A DNA stretch of 64,000 nt from positions 1 through 64,000 of the forward strand of contig SFFI01000008.1 in NCBI GenBank assembly GCA_004556925.1. The letters run 5' to 3'. Numbering within the stretch: the first letter of the stretch is position 1; every line of letters begins with the position of its first letter. The notes below the pieces were generated by a model that had not been told where the DNA came from, did no database searches, and saw nothing but the letters and a program-made list of their open reading frames with translations. The position numbers and the translations under genes were made by a program. This DNA comes from Clostridiales bacterium (GTDB lineage Bacteria > Bacillota > Clostridia > Saccharofermentanales > DTU023). Positions 33,729 through 43,165 of the stretch are shown one piece after another.

Positions 33729-34844
33729 TTAAGCAAGCACATGCCAGCCCTGGGTGTGGGAGAGGATCTTTAAGGCGTTAATACCGCCAATGCTGTTGCC
33801 GTTGCGGTCCAGGGATGGCCCAAAGGCCCCAATGCCGTATTGGCCGGGGACTACAGCCAGAATCCCGCCACCTACTCCTGATTTGGCTGGAATGCCTGCC
33901 TCTACGGCAAACTCGCCCGAGCCGTCGTAGAGTCCGCAGGTATACATGAGGGCGAGGGTAGTCGTTACATCTTCCGCCCGGAGTATCTGCTGACCTGCGG
34001 CATCTTGGCCTCGCCTGGCCAGGCAGAGGCCAAAGTGGGCTAAATCCCGCGGCCGGACTTCGATCGAGCAGAGCTTGGTGTAAAAGTCCAGGGAGAGGTC
34101 CAGGTCTGCGGTGAGCAGCTTGAGCCGTTTGAGCTCCCAGGCTAAGGAATGGTTACGCTCTGAGGTCCGCCGTTCGGAGTTGTAGACAGCGGGGTCTAGC
34201 TGGAGGTTGGGGTTGTTGCAGATCTGGCAGAGGAAGGCGAGGAAGGTCTCAAAGTTGATATGGGCAGCCAGGAAAGAGGAGAGCACAATGGCCCCAGAGT
34301 TGATAAAGGGATTAGAGGGCTTATCCGAAAAATCTCCTAAAGTGGTGAATTCTGAAAAGGGGGCCCCGGAGGGTTCCATGCCCACACGGGAAAATACTTG
34401 GGCAAAACCCCCTAGCTGCAGAGCTTTTAAGAGCAAGGCTACCTTGGCGATAGACTGAATCGTAAAAGGCTTATCACAGTCCCCAGCCTGATAGGCACTG
34501 CCATCCGTAGCCAAGATGGTCAAGCCCAAAAGGTCAGGGTTGGCCTTGGCCAGTTCGGGAATATAATCGGCCAGGCGGCCCTGGCTTAAAAGAGGGCGCG
34601 ACAAGTGTAAGGCTTCTGCCATGTTCGCTTCTAACGCATCAGAAGGCTGGGCCAACCTGTAAGTTTCTGCCAAGGTAAAACCGGACAAGAGGGACTGGTC
34701 CTCCGTCTCCAAAAAGTTTTGCGAATTGGCCAGCTGATAATTCTGATACTGAGACTCTGGAAGTCCCCGGTCTCCGCCCGGGCTTTGACCCCGGTAGGGG
34801 GCAGGGAGGGAATTGTCTTGGCGGGGCAAGGTAAATTTGGTCAT
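33729..34844 (-). CDS. glsA: Glutaminase A
   Basis: 371 residues, some 60 longer than the usual form because of an N-terminal extension. The serine-hydrolase core is visible: FTIQSIAKV (Ser-x-x-Lys), FINSGAIVLSS, YNSERRTSERNHSLAW and AGIPAKSGVGGGILAVVPG. It hydrolyses glutamine to glutamate and ammonia. GAGG lies 8 bases before the ATG, supporting the extended start. Single gene, divergent from the peptide transporter operon. Confidence 0.93.
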   Translation of the reverse strand: MTKFTLPRQDNSLPAPYRGQSPGGDRGLPESQYQNYQLANSQNFLETEDQSLLSGFTLAETYRLAQPSDALEANMAEALHLSRPLLSQGRLADYIPELAKANPDLLGLTILATDGSAYQAGDCDKPFTIQSIAKVALLLKALQLGGFAQVFSRVGMEPSGAPFSEFTTLGDFSDKPSNPFINSGAIVLSSFLAAHINFETFLAFLCQICNNPNLQLDPAVYNSERRTSERNHSLAWELKRLKLLTADLDLSLDFYTKLCSIEVRPRDLAHFGLCLARRGQDAAGQQILRAEDVTTTLALMYTCGLYDGSGEFAVEAGIPAKSGVGGGILAVVPGQYGIGAFGPSLDRNGNSIGGINALKILSHTQGWHVLA

Positions 34845-35165
34845 ATCACTACCTCACAAGCTCTATATAAGCTCATCATACTTTAGCGGATAAGCGCATT
34901 CTGGATAGGCTTATTCTTTATCTGTATTCTTTAGGCTATCCAGCTCATATCCAGCTTGGTTCACGTCATGTACATTACGCCTATTTTAGCCTATTTAGGG
35001 GAAAGCCTGTACATTGTAAAAACACTTACATAGACTGAGACTGAATAAACGCAAATTATTGTGTGTATTTACAAAGTTTTCCATCTAAGTTATGCTGTAT
35101 CCTATAGAAAAGTCCAAAGAAGAGGCCAATATCTCTTCTCGGGCCAAATCAAACGGAGGATTAAT
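34845..35165. promoter_or_regulatory. Divergent promoter region between glutaminase and peptide transporter genes
   Basis: AT-rich spacer. For the rightward operon TTTACA (35068-35073) and TATGCT (35091-35096) are 17 bases apart. Inverted CTGGATAG (34901) and CTATCCAG (34936) could be an operator. No gene seen. Confidence 0.55.
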
Positions 35166-36701
35166 ATGAAGAAAAGAATTGCTTTTGTCTTAGCCGCTAT
35201 CATGCTGATTAGTGTCTTTGCACTCCCTTCAGTCTCTGCTGAGGGCCGTGATACCCTGATCGTAGCGACTGCCTACGATGCCATCACCCTGGACCCTGTG
35301 GCCAATAACGACAGCCCGTCCAGCCACGCTATGCACCAAATGTATGAAGGACTTTTATCCCTGGATGCAAACTCAGAGTTACACCCCCTGCTTGCAGAAT
35401 CTTGGGAAATGCCCGATGACGTGACCTATATTTTCCACCTCAAGAAGGGCGTTAAGTTCCACAATGGCGAAGAAATGAAAGCTTCTGACGTAGCCTTCTC
35501 CTTCGAAAGAGCTAGAACCGCTCCTGCAGTTACCCACATCTTTGGTGGCATCAAGGAAGGTTCCTTCGAAACACCTGACGATTACACCGTTAAGTTCCAA
35601 CTGAATGAACCCAACGCTGCTTTCTTCAAATGCTTAGCCCACGCTTCCGGCTTTATCGTATCGGAAAAAGCCGTTAAAGAAGCAGAAGAAGCGGGTGAAA
35701 ACTTTGGCCAAAACCCCTGCGGCACCGGCCCCTTCAAGTTTGTCTCCTGGAAGAAGAACGACCGTATGGAATTCGAGCGCTTCGAAGACTACTGGGGCGA
35801 CGCACCCAAGTATGACAAGCTCCTACTCCGTGTTATTCCTGAAGCTACCAACCGCACCATCGAACTGGAATCCGGCGGTGTAGATATTGCTTACGAGATT
35901 ACCCCTCAGGATATCTCCCGTATCGAAGAAAATGATCACCTGCAACTGCTCCGCACCCCTGAGTTCTCCACTCAGTACCTGGGCATGAACGTTTCTAAGG
36001 CTCCTCTGGATGACATCCGCGTACGTCAAGCTATCCAGCTGGCCCTGGATATGTCCGCTATCGACGAAGCCGTCTGGCGTGGCGTTGGTAAAGTCGCTAC
36101 AGGCCCCTATGCTGACTCTATGCAGTATTCCTTAGCCGGCGACTGGACACAGCCCGAGCGTGACGTAGAAAAAGCCAAAGAGCTCTTAGCTGAAGCCGGC
36201 TATCCTGATGGACTCTCCCTCACCCTATCCACCAACGAAAAAACGGAACGTGTCGATATGGCTACGATCATTAAGGCCATGCTGGCAGAAGCTGGTATTG
36301 ACCTGAAGGTCGAGGTTCTGGAATGGGCCGCCTACATCCAAAAACTGGAAGCCGGCGAGCAAGACCTCTTCCAAATCGGCTGGACCCCCGATGCACCTGA
36401 CCCGGATATGGCTCTGTGGCCTTGCTTCCACTCCTCTGCCATGGGTGCAGGCGGCAACTATGTCTACCTGGATGATGAAGAAATCGACAAACTCTTAGAA
36501 GAAGGCCGCGCTACCCAGGACAGCCCCGAGCGTGAAGAAATCTACCACAAGATTCAAGAGAGAATTGAAGAACTCAAACCCTGGATCTATGAGCACAACG
36601 GTGAAGTTGTCGTAGGCGCTCAAGATTATGTTGAGAATCTGGAACTCTCTCCCTATGCCTGGCACCCCATTTACAAGGTTTCCTTCAAGGACGCTGAATA
36701 A
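35166..36701 (+). CDS. Peptide ABC transporter substrate-binding protein (SBP_bac_5)
   Basis: 511 residues. Family signatures HQMYEGLLSLD, FHLKKGVKFHNGEEMKASDVAFSF, CGTGPFKFVSWKKND and RQAIQLALDMSAIDE. The signal peptide ends LPSVSAEG with no lipobox cysteine, which is unusual for a Gram-positive binding protein: either it is held by its permease or it is released. GGAGG lies 6 bases before the ATG; an upstream in-frame start at 35061 overlaps the promoter and was rejected. First gene of a five-gene operon. Substrate is probably di- or oligopeptides; nickel or other small ligands are possible in this family. Confidence 0.93.
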   Translation: MKKRIAFVLAAIMLISVFALPSVSAEGRDTLIVATAYDAITLDPVANNDSPSSHAMHQMYEGLLSLDANSELHPLLAESWEMPDDVTYIFHLKKGVKFHNGEEMKASDVAFSFERARTAPAVTHIFGGIKEGSFETPDDYTVKFQLNEPNAAFFKCLAHASGFIVSEKAVKEAEEAGENFGQNPCGTGPFKFVSWKKNDRMEFERFEDYWGDAPKYDKLLLRVIPEATNRTIELESGGVDIAYEITPQDISRIEENDHLQLLRTPEFSTQYLGMNVSKAPLDDIRVRQAIQLALDMSAIDEAVWRGVGKVATGPYADSMQYSLAGDWTQPERDVEKAKELLAEAGYPDGLSLTLSTNEKTERVDMATIIKAMLAEAGIDLKVEVLEWAAYIQKLEAGEQDLFQIGWTPDAPDPDMALWPCFHSSAMGAGGNYVYLDDEEIDKLLEEGRATQDSPEREEIYHKIQERIEELKPWIYEHNGEVVVGAQDYVENLELSPYAWHPIYKVSFKDAE

Positions 36702-36721
36702 GCATAAAACTTAGTTTTCTG

Positions 36722-36747
36722 AGGGCTGAGCCAACTGGCTCAGCCCT
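36722..36747 (+). terminator. Intercistronic hairpin after the binding-protein gene
   Basis: AGGGCTGAGCC and GGCTCAGCCCT with a 4-base loop and no T-run; probably protects or partly terminates the binding-protein mRNA. Confidence 0.6.
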
Positions 36748-36805
36748 GATTACTCCAGCCTACCCCTCTGAGGTAGGTTGATTTCTGTAAAAGTGTGAGT
36801 GTTTT

Positions 36806-37735
36806 ATGATTAGATATATCTTGAAGAGAGTTCTCTTACTATTGCCTGTACTCTTGGGTGTTAGTCTGGTCGTATTCTCCCTCCTCTACTTTTCCGATGG
36901 TGACCCGGCCCGAAACGCTTTAGGCCAAAATGCCTCGGAAGAAGCGGTGCAAGCGCAGAGGGAAGAGTGGGGCTTGAACGATCCCTTTTTAGTACAGTAT
37001 GGTAACTATTTAAAGAAATTAGTATTTGATTTTGACCTGGGAGACTCCTACCAATCCCACAAGCCAGTGGTTTCAGAAATAGCTGACGCAGCGCCCGCTA
37101 CCTTAAAATTAGCCCTGCTCTCGATTGCCTTTGCCACCATCTTAGGCATCCCCTTCGGCATTATCTCAGCCATTTATCAATACTCCATCTTTGACAACAT
37201 CATGATGATTCTTGCCTTAATCGGGGTATCCATGCCGGTCTTCTGGTTAGGACTTCTGATGATTCTGCTCTTTTCTGTCCGCCTGGGCTGGCTACCCTCC
37301 TCAGGCTTTGAGCACTTCAATCAAATGATCCTGCCTTCCATTGCCTTAGGGGCCCAGTCCACCGCGGTCATTACCCGGATGACGCGGTCCAACATGCTGG
37401 AAGTTATCCGCAAGGACTATATCCGGACAGCAGAAGCCAAGGGTCAAAAGCGGTCGGTAGTTATCACCAAGCACGCTCTGGGCAACGCGCTGATCCCCAT
37501 TATTACAATTATTGGTATTCAATTCGGTCAGCTGCTGGGTGGTGCCTTGATGACGGAAGTTATCTTCTCTATCCCTGGCATTGGGCGCCTGATGGTAAAT
37601 GCGATCAAATCCCGGGATAACCCACTGGTCTTAGGCGGTGTGCTTTTTGTGGCCGTGGCTTTTGCCATCGTCAACCTCATTATAGACATCATCTATGCCT
37701 ACATTGACCCCCGGATTAAGTCTCAATATACGTAA
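36806..37735 (+). CDS. Peptide ABC transporter permease, DppB type
   Basis: 309 residues, six helices. N-terminus MIRYILKRVLLLLPVLLGVSLVVF is typical of DppB, with the ABC-contact loop at RTAEAKGQKRSVVITKHALGNALIP. Forms the channel with the DppC-type partner 10 bases downstream. Weak ribosome site, preceded by a hairpin. Confidence 0.93.
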   Translation: MIRYILKRVLLLLPVLLGVSLVVFSLLYFSDGDPARNALGQNASEEAVQAQREEWGLNDPFLVQYGNYLKKLVFDFDLGDSYQSHKPVVSEIADAAPATLKLALLSIAFATILGIPFGIISAIYQYSIFDNIMMILALIGVSMPVFWLGLLMILLFSVRLGWLPSSGFEHFNQMILPSIALGAQSTAVITRMTRSNMLEVIRKDYIRTAEAKGQKRSVVITKHALGNALIPIITIIGIQFGQLLGGALMTEVIFSIPGIGRLMVNAIKSRDNPLVLGGVLFVAVAFAIVNLIIDIIYAYIDPRIKSQYT

Positions 37736-37745
37736 GGAGCCTGCT

Positions 37746-38612
37746 ATGGAACAATCTAAAAGAAAAAAACGTTTCCGCCGTCTAGGAGATGTCTGGCATA
37801 GGCTCCGGAAAAACAAACTGGCCATGGTTGGTCTTGTCATTATTGTTATTTTGATATTTACCGCGATCTTTGCAGACTATCTGGCACCCTACCCCTATGA
37901 CGAGATGCACTTGCTCAATACCTTTGAAACCCCTTCCAAAGAATTCATCTTCGGCACGGATAACTTTGGTCAAGACATCTTCAGCCGGGTCATTTACGGC
38001 GCCCGCATCTCTCTGCGCATTGGTTTTATCTCGGTATCTATTGCCCTGATTATCGGGGTAACGATTGGTGCGATCTGCGGCTACTTTGGTGGTAAGGTAG
38101 ATATCCTGCTCATGCGGGTAATCGACATCTTCCAAGCCATCCCGGATATCCTCATGGCCATAGCGATTATAGCCTCGTTGGGACCAGGGCTTTCCAACCT
38201 GATGATTGCGGTTGGGGTAGCAGCTATCCCGGGTTATGCCCGTATTGTACGTGCGTCTGTCCTTTCCCTGCGGGATATGGAATTTATCGAAGCCGCCCGG
38301 GCCTCTGGCTCTAGTTCTGCCAGGATTATCCTCAAGCATATCCTGCCCAACTGCCTGGCCCCCATCATTGTCCAAGCGACCCTAGGTTTTGCTTACGCTA
38401 TCCTCAACGCAGCGGGCATGAGCTTTATCGGCTTAGGCTTGGAACCTCCCACACCTGAGTGGGGCGCCATGCTGTCCAGCGGCCGTGCCTATATTCGTGA
38501 CTACCCCCACATGACCCTCTTCCCGGGTTTGGTGATTGTGCTGACCATCTTTGCCCTGAACGTTTTAGGCGATGGCCTGCGTGATGCCCTCGACCCCAAG
38601 CTGAAGCGGTAG
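37746..38612 (+). CDS. Peptide ABC transporter permease, DppC type
   Basis: 288 residues with the DppC N-terminal cytoplasmic segment (RLRKNKLAMVGLVIIVILIF), conserved FGTDNFGQDIFSRVIYGARISL and the EAARASGSSSARIILKHILPN loop. Start at 37746 chosen because AAGGAG lies 7 bases upstream; an in-frame start at 37695 would overlap the preceding gene. Confidence 0.94.
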   Translation: MEQSKRKKRFRRLGDVWHRLRKNKLAMVGLVIIVILIFTAIFADYLAPYPYDEMHLLNTFETPSKEFIFGTDNFGQDIFSRVIYGARISLRIGFISVSIALIIGVTIGAICGYFGGKVDILLMRVIDIFQAIPDILMAIAIIASLGPGLSNLMIAVGVAAIPGYARIVRASVLSLRDMEFIEAARASGSSSARIILKHILPNCLAPIIVQATLGFAYAILNAAGMSFIGLGLEPPTPEWGAMLSSGRAYIRDYPHMTLFPGLVIVLTIFALNVLGDGLRDALDPKLKR

Positions 38613-38625
38613 AAAGGAAGAGCGT

Positions 38626-39696
38626 ATGTCTGCAGAAAACAAGCAAAGCATGAAAAAACTCATAGAAATTAATGACCTCTCTATCGAGTACCGCACCGAT
38701 GAGGGGGTAACCCATGCCGTAAACAAACTCAACCTGCATGTCGACAAGGGTGAAACCCTAGGCTTGGTCGGAGAGACCGGGGCAGGTAAAACAACCACCG
38801 CCCTGGGCATTATGCGCCAAGTCCCTGACCCTCCCGGCAAAATTACTTCCGGCGAGATTATCTTTGAAGGCGAAAATCTTCTGAAAAAAGATATCCGGGA
38901 TATGAGGGGCATCCGGGGGGACAAGATCTCCATGATCTTCCAGGACCCTATGACCTCCCTGAACCCTATCATGACCGTTGGCGACCAAATTGCTGAGGTT
39001 ATCGAGCTACACCAAGACTTAGATAAATCCGGCATTCGCAAGAAAACCATTGAAATGTTGGAGACTGTCGGCATCCGTAAAGAACGTGTGGACGACTATC
39101 CCCACGAATTCTCCGGCGGGATGAAACAGCGGGTGGTTATTGCCATGGCCCTGGCCTGCAATCCCAACCTCTTGATTGCGGACGAGCCTACTACGGCTTT
39201 GGACGTGACCATTCAGGCCCAGGTTTTGGAGCTCATGAAGGAACTTAAACTAAAGTTTAATACCTCCATGATCATGATCACCCATGACCTAGGTATTGTG
39301 GCGGAAATTTGCGACAACGTGGCGATCATGTACGCCGGTAGCATCGTGGAATACTCAAATGTGGAGCGGATTTATAACAACCCCCTGCACCCCTACACCA
39401 ATGGACTCTTTAACTCTATCCCTTCATTGGATGAGGACAAGGACCTGATTGCCATTGCCGGTATGCCACCTGACCCCACAGACCTGCCTACGGGCTGCCG
39501 CTTCCACCCCCGTTGCCCCTTTGCCAAGGACCGCTGTGCTAAGGAAGAGCCAGGTGTCTACCTTCCAGAACCCGGACATGAGGTATCTTGTTTCCTCTTT
39601 GATCCCGACAACCCCCTGCAGGGCCAGGATTATTTGGATAAGGCCAAGGCCAATCCTCCAGTTGCCCCAGCAGCAGACCAGAGTGAGGAGAACTAG
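38626..39696 (+). CDS. Peptide ABC transporter ATPase, DppD type
   Basis: 356 residues. Walker A GETGAGKTT, signature FSGGMKQR, Walker B LLIADEPTTALDVT and MITHDLGIV, plus the C-terminal oligopeptide-transporter domain with four cysteines near GCRFHPRCPFAKDRCAKEEP (an iron-sulfur-type motif in relatives). GGAAG 6 bases before ATG. Confidence 0.95.
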   Translation: MSAENKQSMKKLIEINDLSIEYRTDEGVTHAVNKLNLHVDKGETLGLVGETGAGKTTTALGIMRQVPDPPGKITSGEIIFEGENLLKKDIRDMRGIRGDKISMIFQDPMTSLNPIMTVGDQIAEVIELHQDLDKSGIRKKTIEMLETVGIRKERVDDYPHEFSGGMKQRVVIAMALACNPNLLIADEPTTALDVTIQAQVLELMKELKLKFNTSMIMITHDLGIVAEICDNVAIMYAGSIVEYSNVERIYNNPLHPYTNGLFNSIPSLDEDKDLIAIAGMPPDPTDLPTGCRFHPRCPFAKDRCAKEEPGVYLPEPGHEVSCFLFDPDNPLQGQDYLDKAKANPPVAPAADQSEEN

Positions 39697-39699
39697 CAT

Positions 39700-40722
39700 A
39701 TGGCAAACGATAATTATCTTTTAGAGGTCAAGGATCTCAAGAAGTACTTTAAAGTTAAGGCCGGTACTCTCCACGCGGTTGATGGGATTTCTTTCGGTGT
39801 CAAAAAGGGGGAAACTCTGGGCCTTGTAGGGGAGTCTGGTTGTGGCAAATCCACCGCAGGCCGGGCGATTATCCGCCTGCACGAACCCACCGCAGGGGAC
39901 GTGATTTTTGAAGGCAAATCCACCCTGCACTACAAGGGACAAGACAAAAAACGTATGCGTCAAGAGATGCAGATCGTCTTCCAAGACCCTTACTCTTCTC
40001 TTAACCCTCGCCTGAATACCTTCCAGCTGATTTCTGACCCCCTTAAGGTCAACAAGGAAGTCTTGGGAGGAGAGAGCATAGAGAACCGGGTGAAGACCGC
40101 TATGGAGCTTGTCGGCCTGGAGCAGCGTTTGGTGGACTCCTATCCCCACGAGCTAGATGGTGGCCGCCGCCAGCGCATCGGTATTGCCCGGGCCCTGGCC
40201 TTGCAGCCCAAATTTGTGGTCCTGGATGAACCCGTATCTGCCTTGGACGTCTCTATCCAAGCCCAGATCCTCAACCTCCTGCAGAAACTGCAGAAGGACA
40301 TTGGACTGACCTACCTCTTTATTGCCCATAACCTGTCTGTAGTGAAGCATATCTCTGACCGCATTGCCGTTATGTATCTGGGCCACATTGTGGAATTAAC
40401 AGATTACAAAACGATCTTTGCCAGACCCCAGCACCCCTACACCCAGGCCCTACTTTCCGCCATTCCCATTCCTAAGGTTGGGCTCAAGCGGGAAAGAATT
40501 ATCCTGGAGGGCGATGTCCCCAGCCCGGTTAATCCCAAGCCCGGCTGCTGCTTTGCCGGACGCTGCCCCTATGCCCAAGGCCCCTGCCTGGAATCCATGC
40601 CCCCCCTGGTAGAAAAGGAACCTGGCCACTTTGTGGCCTGCCACTTCGTCCAGGAAAGCGCGGATGGTATCAAACTGCCAGCTGAAATCACCGGCAAATC
40701 CCCCCGCAAGGTGGCGATCTAG
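39700..40722 (+). CDS. Peptide ABC transporter ATPase, DppF type
   Basis: 340 residues. Walker A GESGCGKST and Walker B FVVLDEPVSALDVS are normal. The signature is LDGGRRQR instead of LSGGQQQR, and the switch region is IAHNLSVVKH instead of SHDLSVV. These variants may make this ATP site less active, an inference only. Cysteine cluster PGCCFAGRCPYAQGPC near the end. Last gene of the operon, 3 bases after its partner. Confidence 0.94.
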   Translation: MANDNYLLEVKDLKKYFKVKAGTLHAVDGISFGVKKGETLGLVGESGCGKSTAGRAIIRLHEPTAGDVIFEGKSTLHYKGQDKKRMRQEMQIVFQDPYSSLNPRLNTFQLISDPLKVNKEVLGGESIENRVKTAMELVGLEQRLVDSYPHELDGGRRQRIGIARALALQPKFVVLDEPVSALDVSIQAQILNLLQKLQKDIGLTYLFIAHNLSVVKHISDRIAVMYLGHIVELTDYKTIFARPQHPYTQALLSAIPIPKVGLKRERIILEGDVPSPVNPKPGCCFAGRCPYAQGPCLESMPPLVEKEPGHFVACHFVQESADGIKLPAEITGKSPRKVAI

Positions 40723-40732
40723 GGCTTTAGTA

Positions 40733-40860
40733 AGAGTCCTACAGCCTGCGTGGGCTAAAGTTATGGTTAAGGTTAGTCCTACAGCCTGCCGGCTAAATAA
40801 AGTAGCGTATGGTTAGTCTTGCAGTCTGCGGGCTAGGAGCTTATGACGAGTCCAGTAGGC
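40733..40860. repeat. Degenerate tandem repeat after the peptide operon
   Basis: Four copies of TAGTCCTACAGCCTGC plus GGCTA, spaced 28-55 bases, decaying to the right. Confidence 0.6.
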
Positions 40861-40886
40861 TGAAAACGAGGATAACAGTGAACATT

Positions 40887-40927
40887 AAAAGATGGTGCTC
40901 CAATCAGATGCGAATGGGGCACCATCT
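40887..40927. terminator. Bidirectional terminator
   Basis: AAGATGGTGC and GCACCATCTT form the stem around a roughly 20-base loop. It can end both the peptide operon and the convergent membrane-protein gene. Confidence 0.75.
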
Positions 40928-41017
40928 TCATTTGTTTAAATTTTAAGCTACATGTTAATACAAGCTTGCTTGTCAAGTCAGCTGACACCGGTCTTTTGAG
41001 TGAAAGCTCCGATATTC

Positions 41018-42016
41018 TTAGTTCTTAGCCTTATCCTGGTCAGGCATATAATCTGGGACAAGCTTTTTATGAGACCGGTCTAACACATAAAAATCCAGAG
41101 CCAAGAGCAAGACTAAACTGACGAACAAGAGGATGATATCAGCTGTAAAATTAGGGCTTGGCTCGTAATACAAGGGACTCGCCAAGCTAACAAAGTACTT
41201 ATTAATGGTCCGGTTAAAGTAGTACATCGGTAAAACAGGGATAGAGTAGACTAGGCTGACCCACTGCGTAGGAAGGGCAATGAGAAAGATAATGACCGGA
41301 AGTACCAACTTGGTCAGAGCGAATAAAAGCAAGCCAAAAGCAAGATAAATCAGACCATGAATATATGCAGCTAAAAATACCCCCAGGTTATAGGAGAAAT
41401 GGGGATGCCAGATATCCTTCGCCTCAACCACTTGCTTAAATTTTGTAAGCTGGTCTATCCCCGAAAATGTCGCTCCGACTATAATCAGTCGCGAAATCAC
41501 CAAGAGGATCATTATGGTCAGGCATACAGCAAGGGTACTGGCCAAAGTGACTTTCGCAGCCTGCTTCCAGCCCACGGCCAACCTTAAAAAGATTGCGCCT
41601 AAAATGACGCCCAGGCAGGCAAAAGCATATTTCCCGCTAAACAGCAAAGATTCTCCTGCCTTATGCCAAGCCCATTCAGGAAATAACTGCATGCTTTCTA
41701 AAACTTCACGCCCGTAACTTTCTAAATCAGGGTCACGTAATGAGTCATCAGGAGAATTTATCACCCGATTTGCGTCTTTTACCTTGAGGCTACTATTATA
41801 GGCAAGCGGATTAACAAAAAAACTTTCCCAATCATCAATAGTAGCCAACATGGCATCAACATCGTACATTTTATTGACAAACATGTCCCGATTCATCACT
41901 GCCTCACGGGAAAAGTTTATACAAGAAACTATCATCAGCACGAGTAATAAACTCACAAGCGCGAATTTGAGTTCTCTGGGAATTTTGTCAAGCGTGCGAG
42001 AAATTTTATTGTTCAT
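41018..42016 (-). CDS. Hypothetical membrane protein, AT-rich
   Basis: 332 residues, about six helices (17-36, 128-146, 152-178, two around 222-262, 301-320) with a large loop between helices 1 and 2 (residues 37-127). The layout recalls ABC-2-type permeases, but I recognise no signature and no ATPase gene is nearby. Its AT content and that of the 400 bases upstream are visibly higher than in neighbours, suggesting acquisition from outside. AGAGGA lies 8 bases before the ATG. Confidence 0.7.
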   Translation of the reverse strand: MNNKISRTLDKIPRELKFALVSLLLVLMIVSCINFSREAVMNRDMFVNKMYDVDAMLATIDDWESFFVNPLAYNSSLKVKDANRVINSPDDSLRDPDLESYGREVLESMQLFPEWAWHKAGESLLFSGKYAFACLGVILGAIFLRLAVGWKQAAKVTLASTLAVCLTIMILLVISRLIIVGATFSGIDQLTKFKQVVEAKDIWHPHFSYNLGVFLAAYIHGLIYLAFGLLLFALTKLVLPVIIFLIALPTQWVSLVYSIPVLPMYYFNRTINKYFVSLASPLYYEPSPNFTADIILLFVSLVLLLALDFYVLDRSHKKLVPDYMPDQDKAKN

Positions 42017-42029
42017 ACGGCTATCCTCT

Positions 42030-42419
42030 CTTTACCATTTCTCATCTCTCTAATCATAGTACTGAAATGAGTATGTACCGGTTCCCATTAAATTTTACTG
42101 AAGAGTGTGCCAAAGCAGTTTTTACTATTTGATACTATAATTCTAATTTGAAAAGGTCGTCTTACTTCCTACTTCCTGAATATTTAACTAAATTACCTGC
42201 GCATTTGAAAAGCTAATACAAACTCAACCTAACTAACTCTATAATTACCATAACAATATTTATACCTAAAAGCAATTTTTATAGTTTCAATTAAAGTTTT
42301 TTGGATAAATTATCTATGTATACGCGTGCGCAAGATTAGCAAGCCTCAAAAACCTGTTTTAATCCGTTATTTATTTGGCACAATATTTAGCACAATATAG
42401 TCTATCTCAGCGGCCATAA
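42030..42419. other. AT-rich spacer without recognisable gene
   Basis: Very AT-rich compared with the rest of the window; short frames only. I see no gene, RNA or clear promoter apart from whatever drives the leftward membrane-protein gene. Confidence 0.5.
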
Positions 42420-43155
42420 GAAAGGTGGCGCTTCGCTACTCGGTGGGCATCGTAAGTACTTAACTAACAGGGCATCATAAGCTCATGTGAAAAGCGTAAA
42501 AGGTAGCTTTCACCATAGCTTGCTGGCTAATTAGCTGTGGAAATTGAGAAATTCATTTTCCACAGCTTTTCCTGCCCTTAGATTTCAACCAATTACCTGT
42601 GGAAATCGCGGAAGCCATCTTTCACAGGCCTTTCTCCCCTAATTATTTGCCACTATAAATTGAGCTTATCCAGCCCAGCCAGAATTCATGTGAAATAAAT
42701 CAATATGATATTTCACCATATATTTTCCTCATCTAGTCTGGGCAAAAATATTGTGAATTTTGCCAATATCACATTTCACCATATTTTTCGGACTTTTGCC
42801 CCCGCCCTAAGGCTTGTGAAATGGACAAATACAATATTCCACCACATTTGTGACTTTATGGGCCGGCCCCAAGCCTTGTGAAATGGGCAAAAGCAACATT
42901 CCACCATATTTGTGATTTGCTGGGCCGGCTCAGAGGTCTTGTGAAATGAGCAAAGGCAAATTTACACACTATTAGTGGCTTGACTTTACTTGCCAACCAG
43001 ACTCGCCTGCTAAACCCGACCGGCCAGCCTGAAAAGGGTTGGCAAACTCCTGATTTAGCGGACTTGCCAACCAACAATGCGCCGAGTAATGGCTGCCTAA
43101 TAAGTACATTAAAGGAAGGCAATTACAAATTTACACAATATTGGGGACTTGACTC
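42420..43155. repeat. Composite palindrome island C
   Basis: Left to right: edge block CTCGGTGGGCATCGTAAG; TGTGAAA palindromes (42480-42640); ATTTCACC/TGTGAAAT palindromes (42690-42945); boundary GGCAAATTTACACACTATTA; one and a half TTGGCAA palindromes (42985-43072); second boundary AAGGCAATTACAAATTTACA and GGGGACTTGACTCTC. Same module order as island B, opposite orientation. It ends next to the truncated DUF4143 gene. Confidence 0.8.
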
Positions 43156-43165
43156 TCACTAAATC

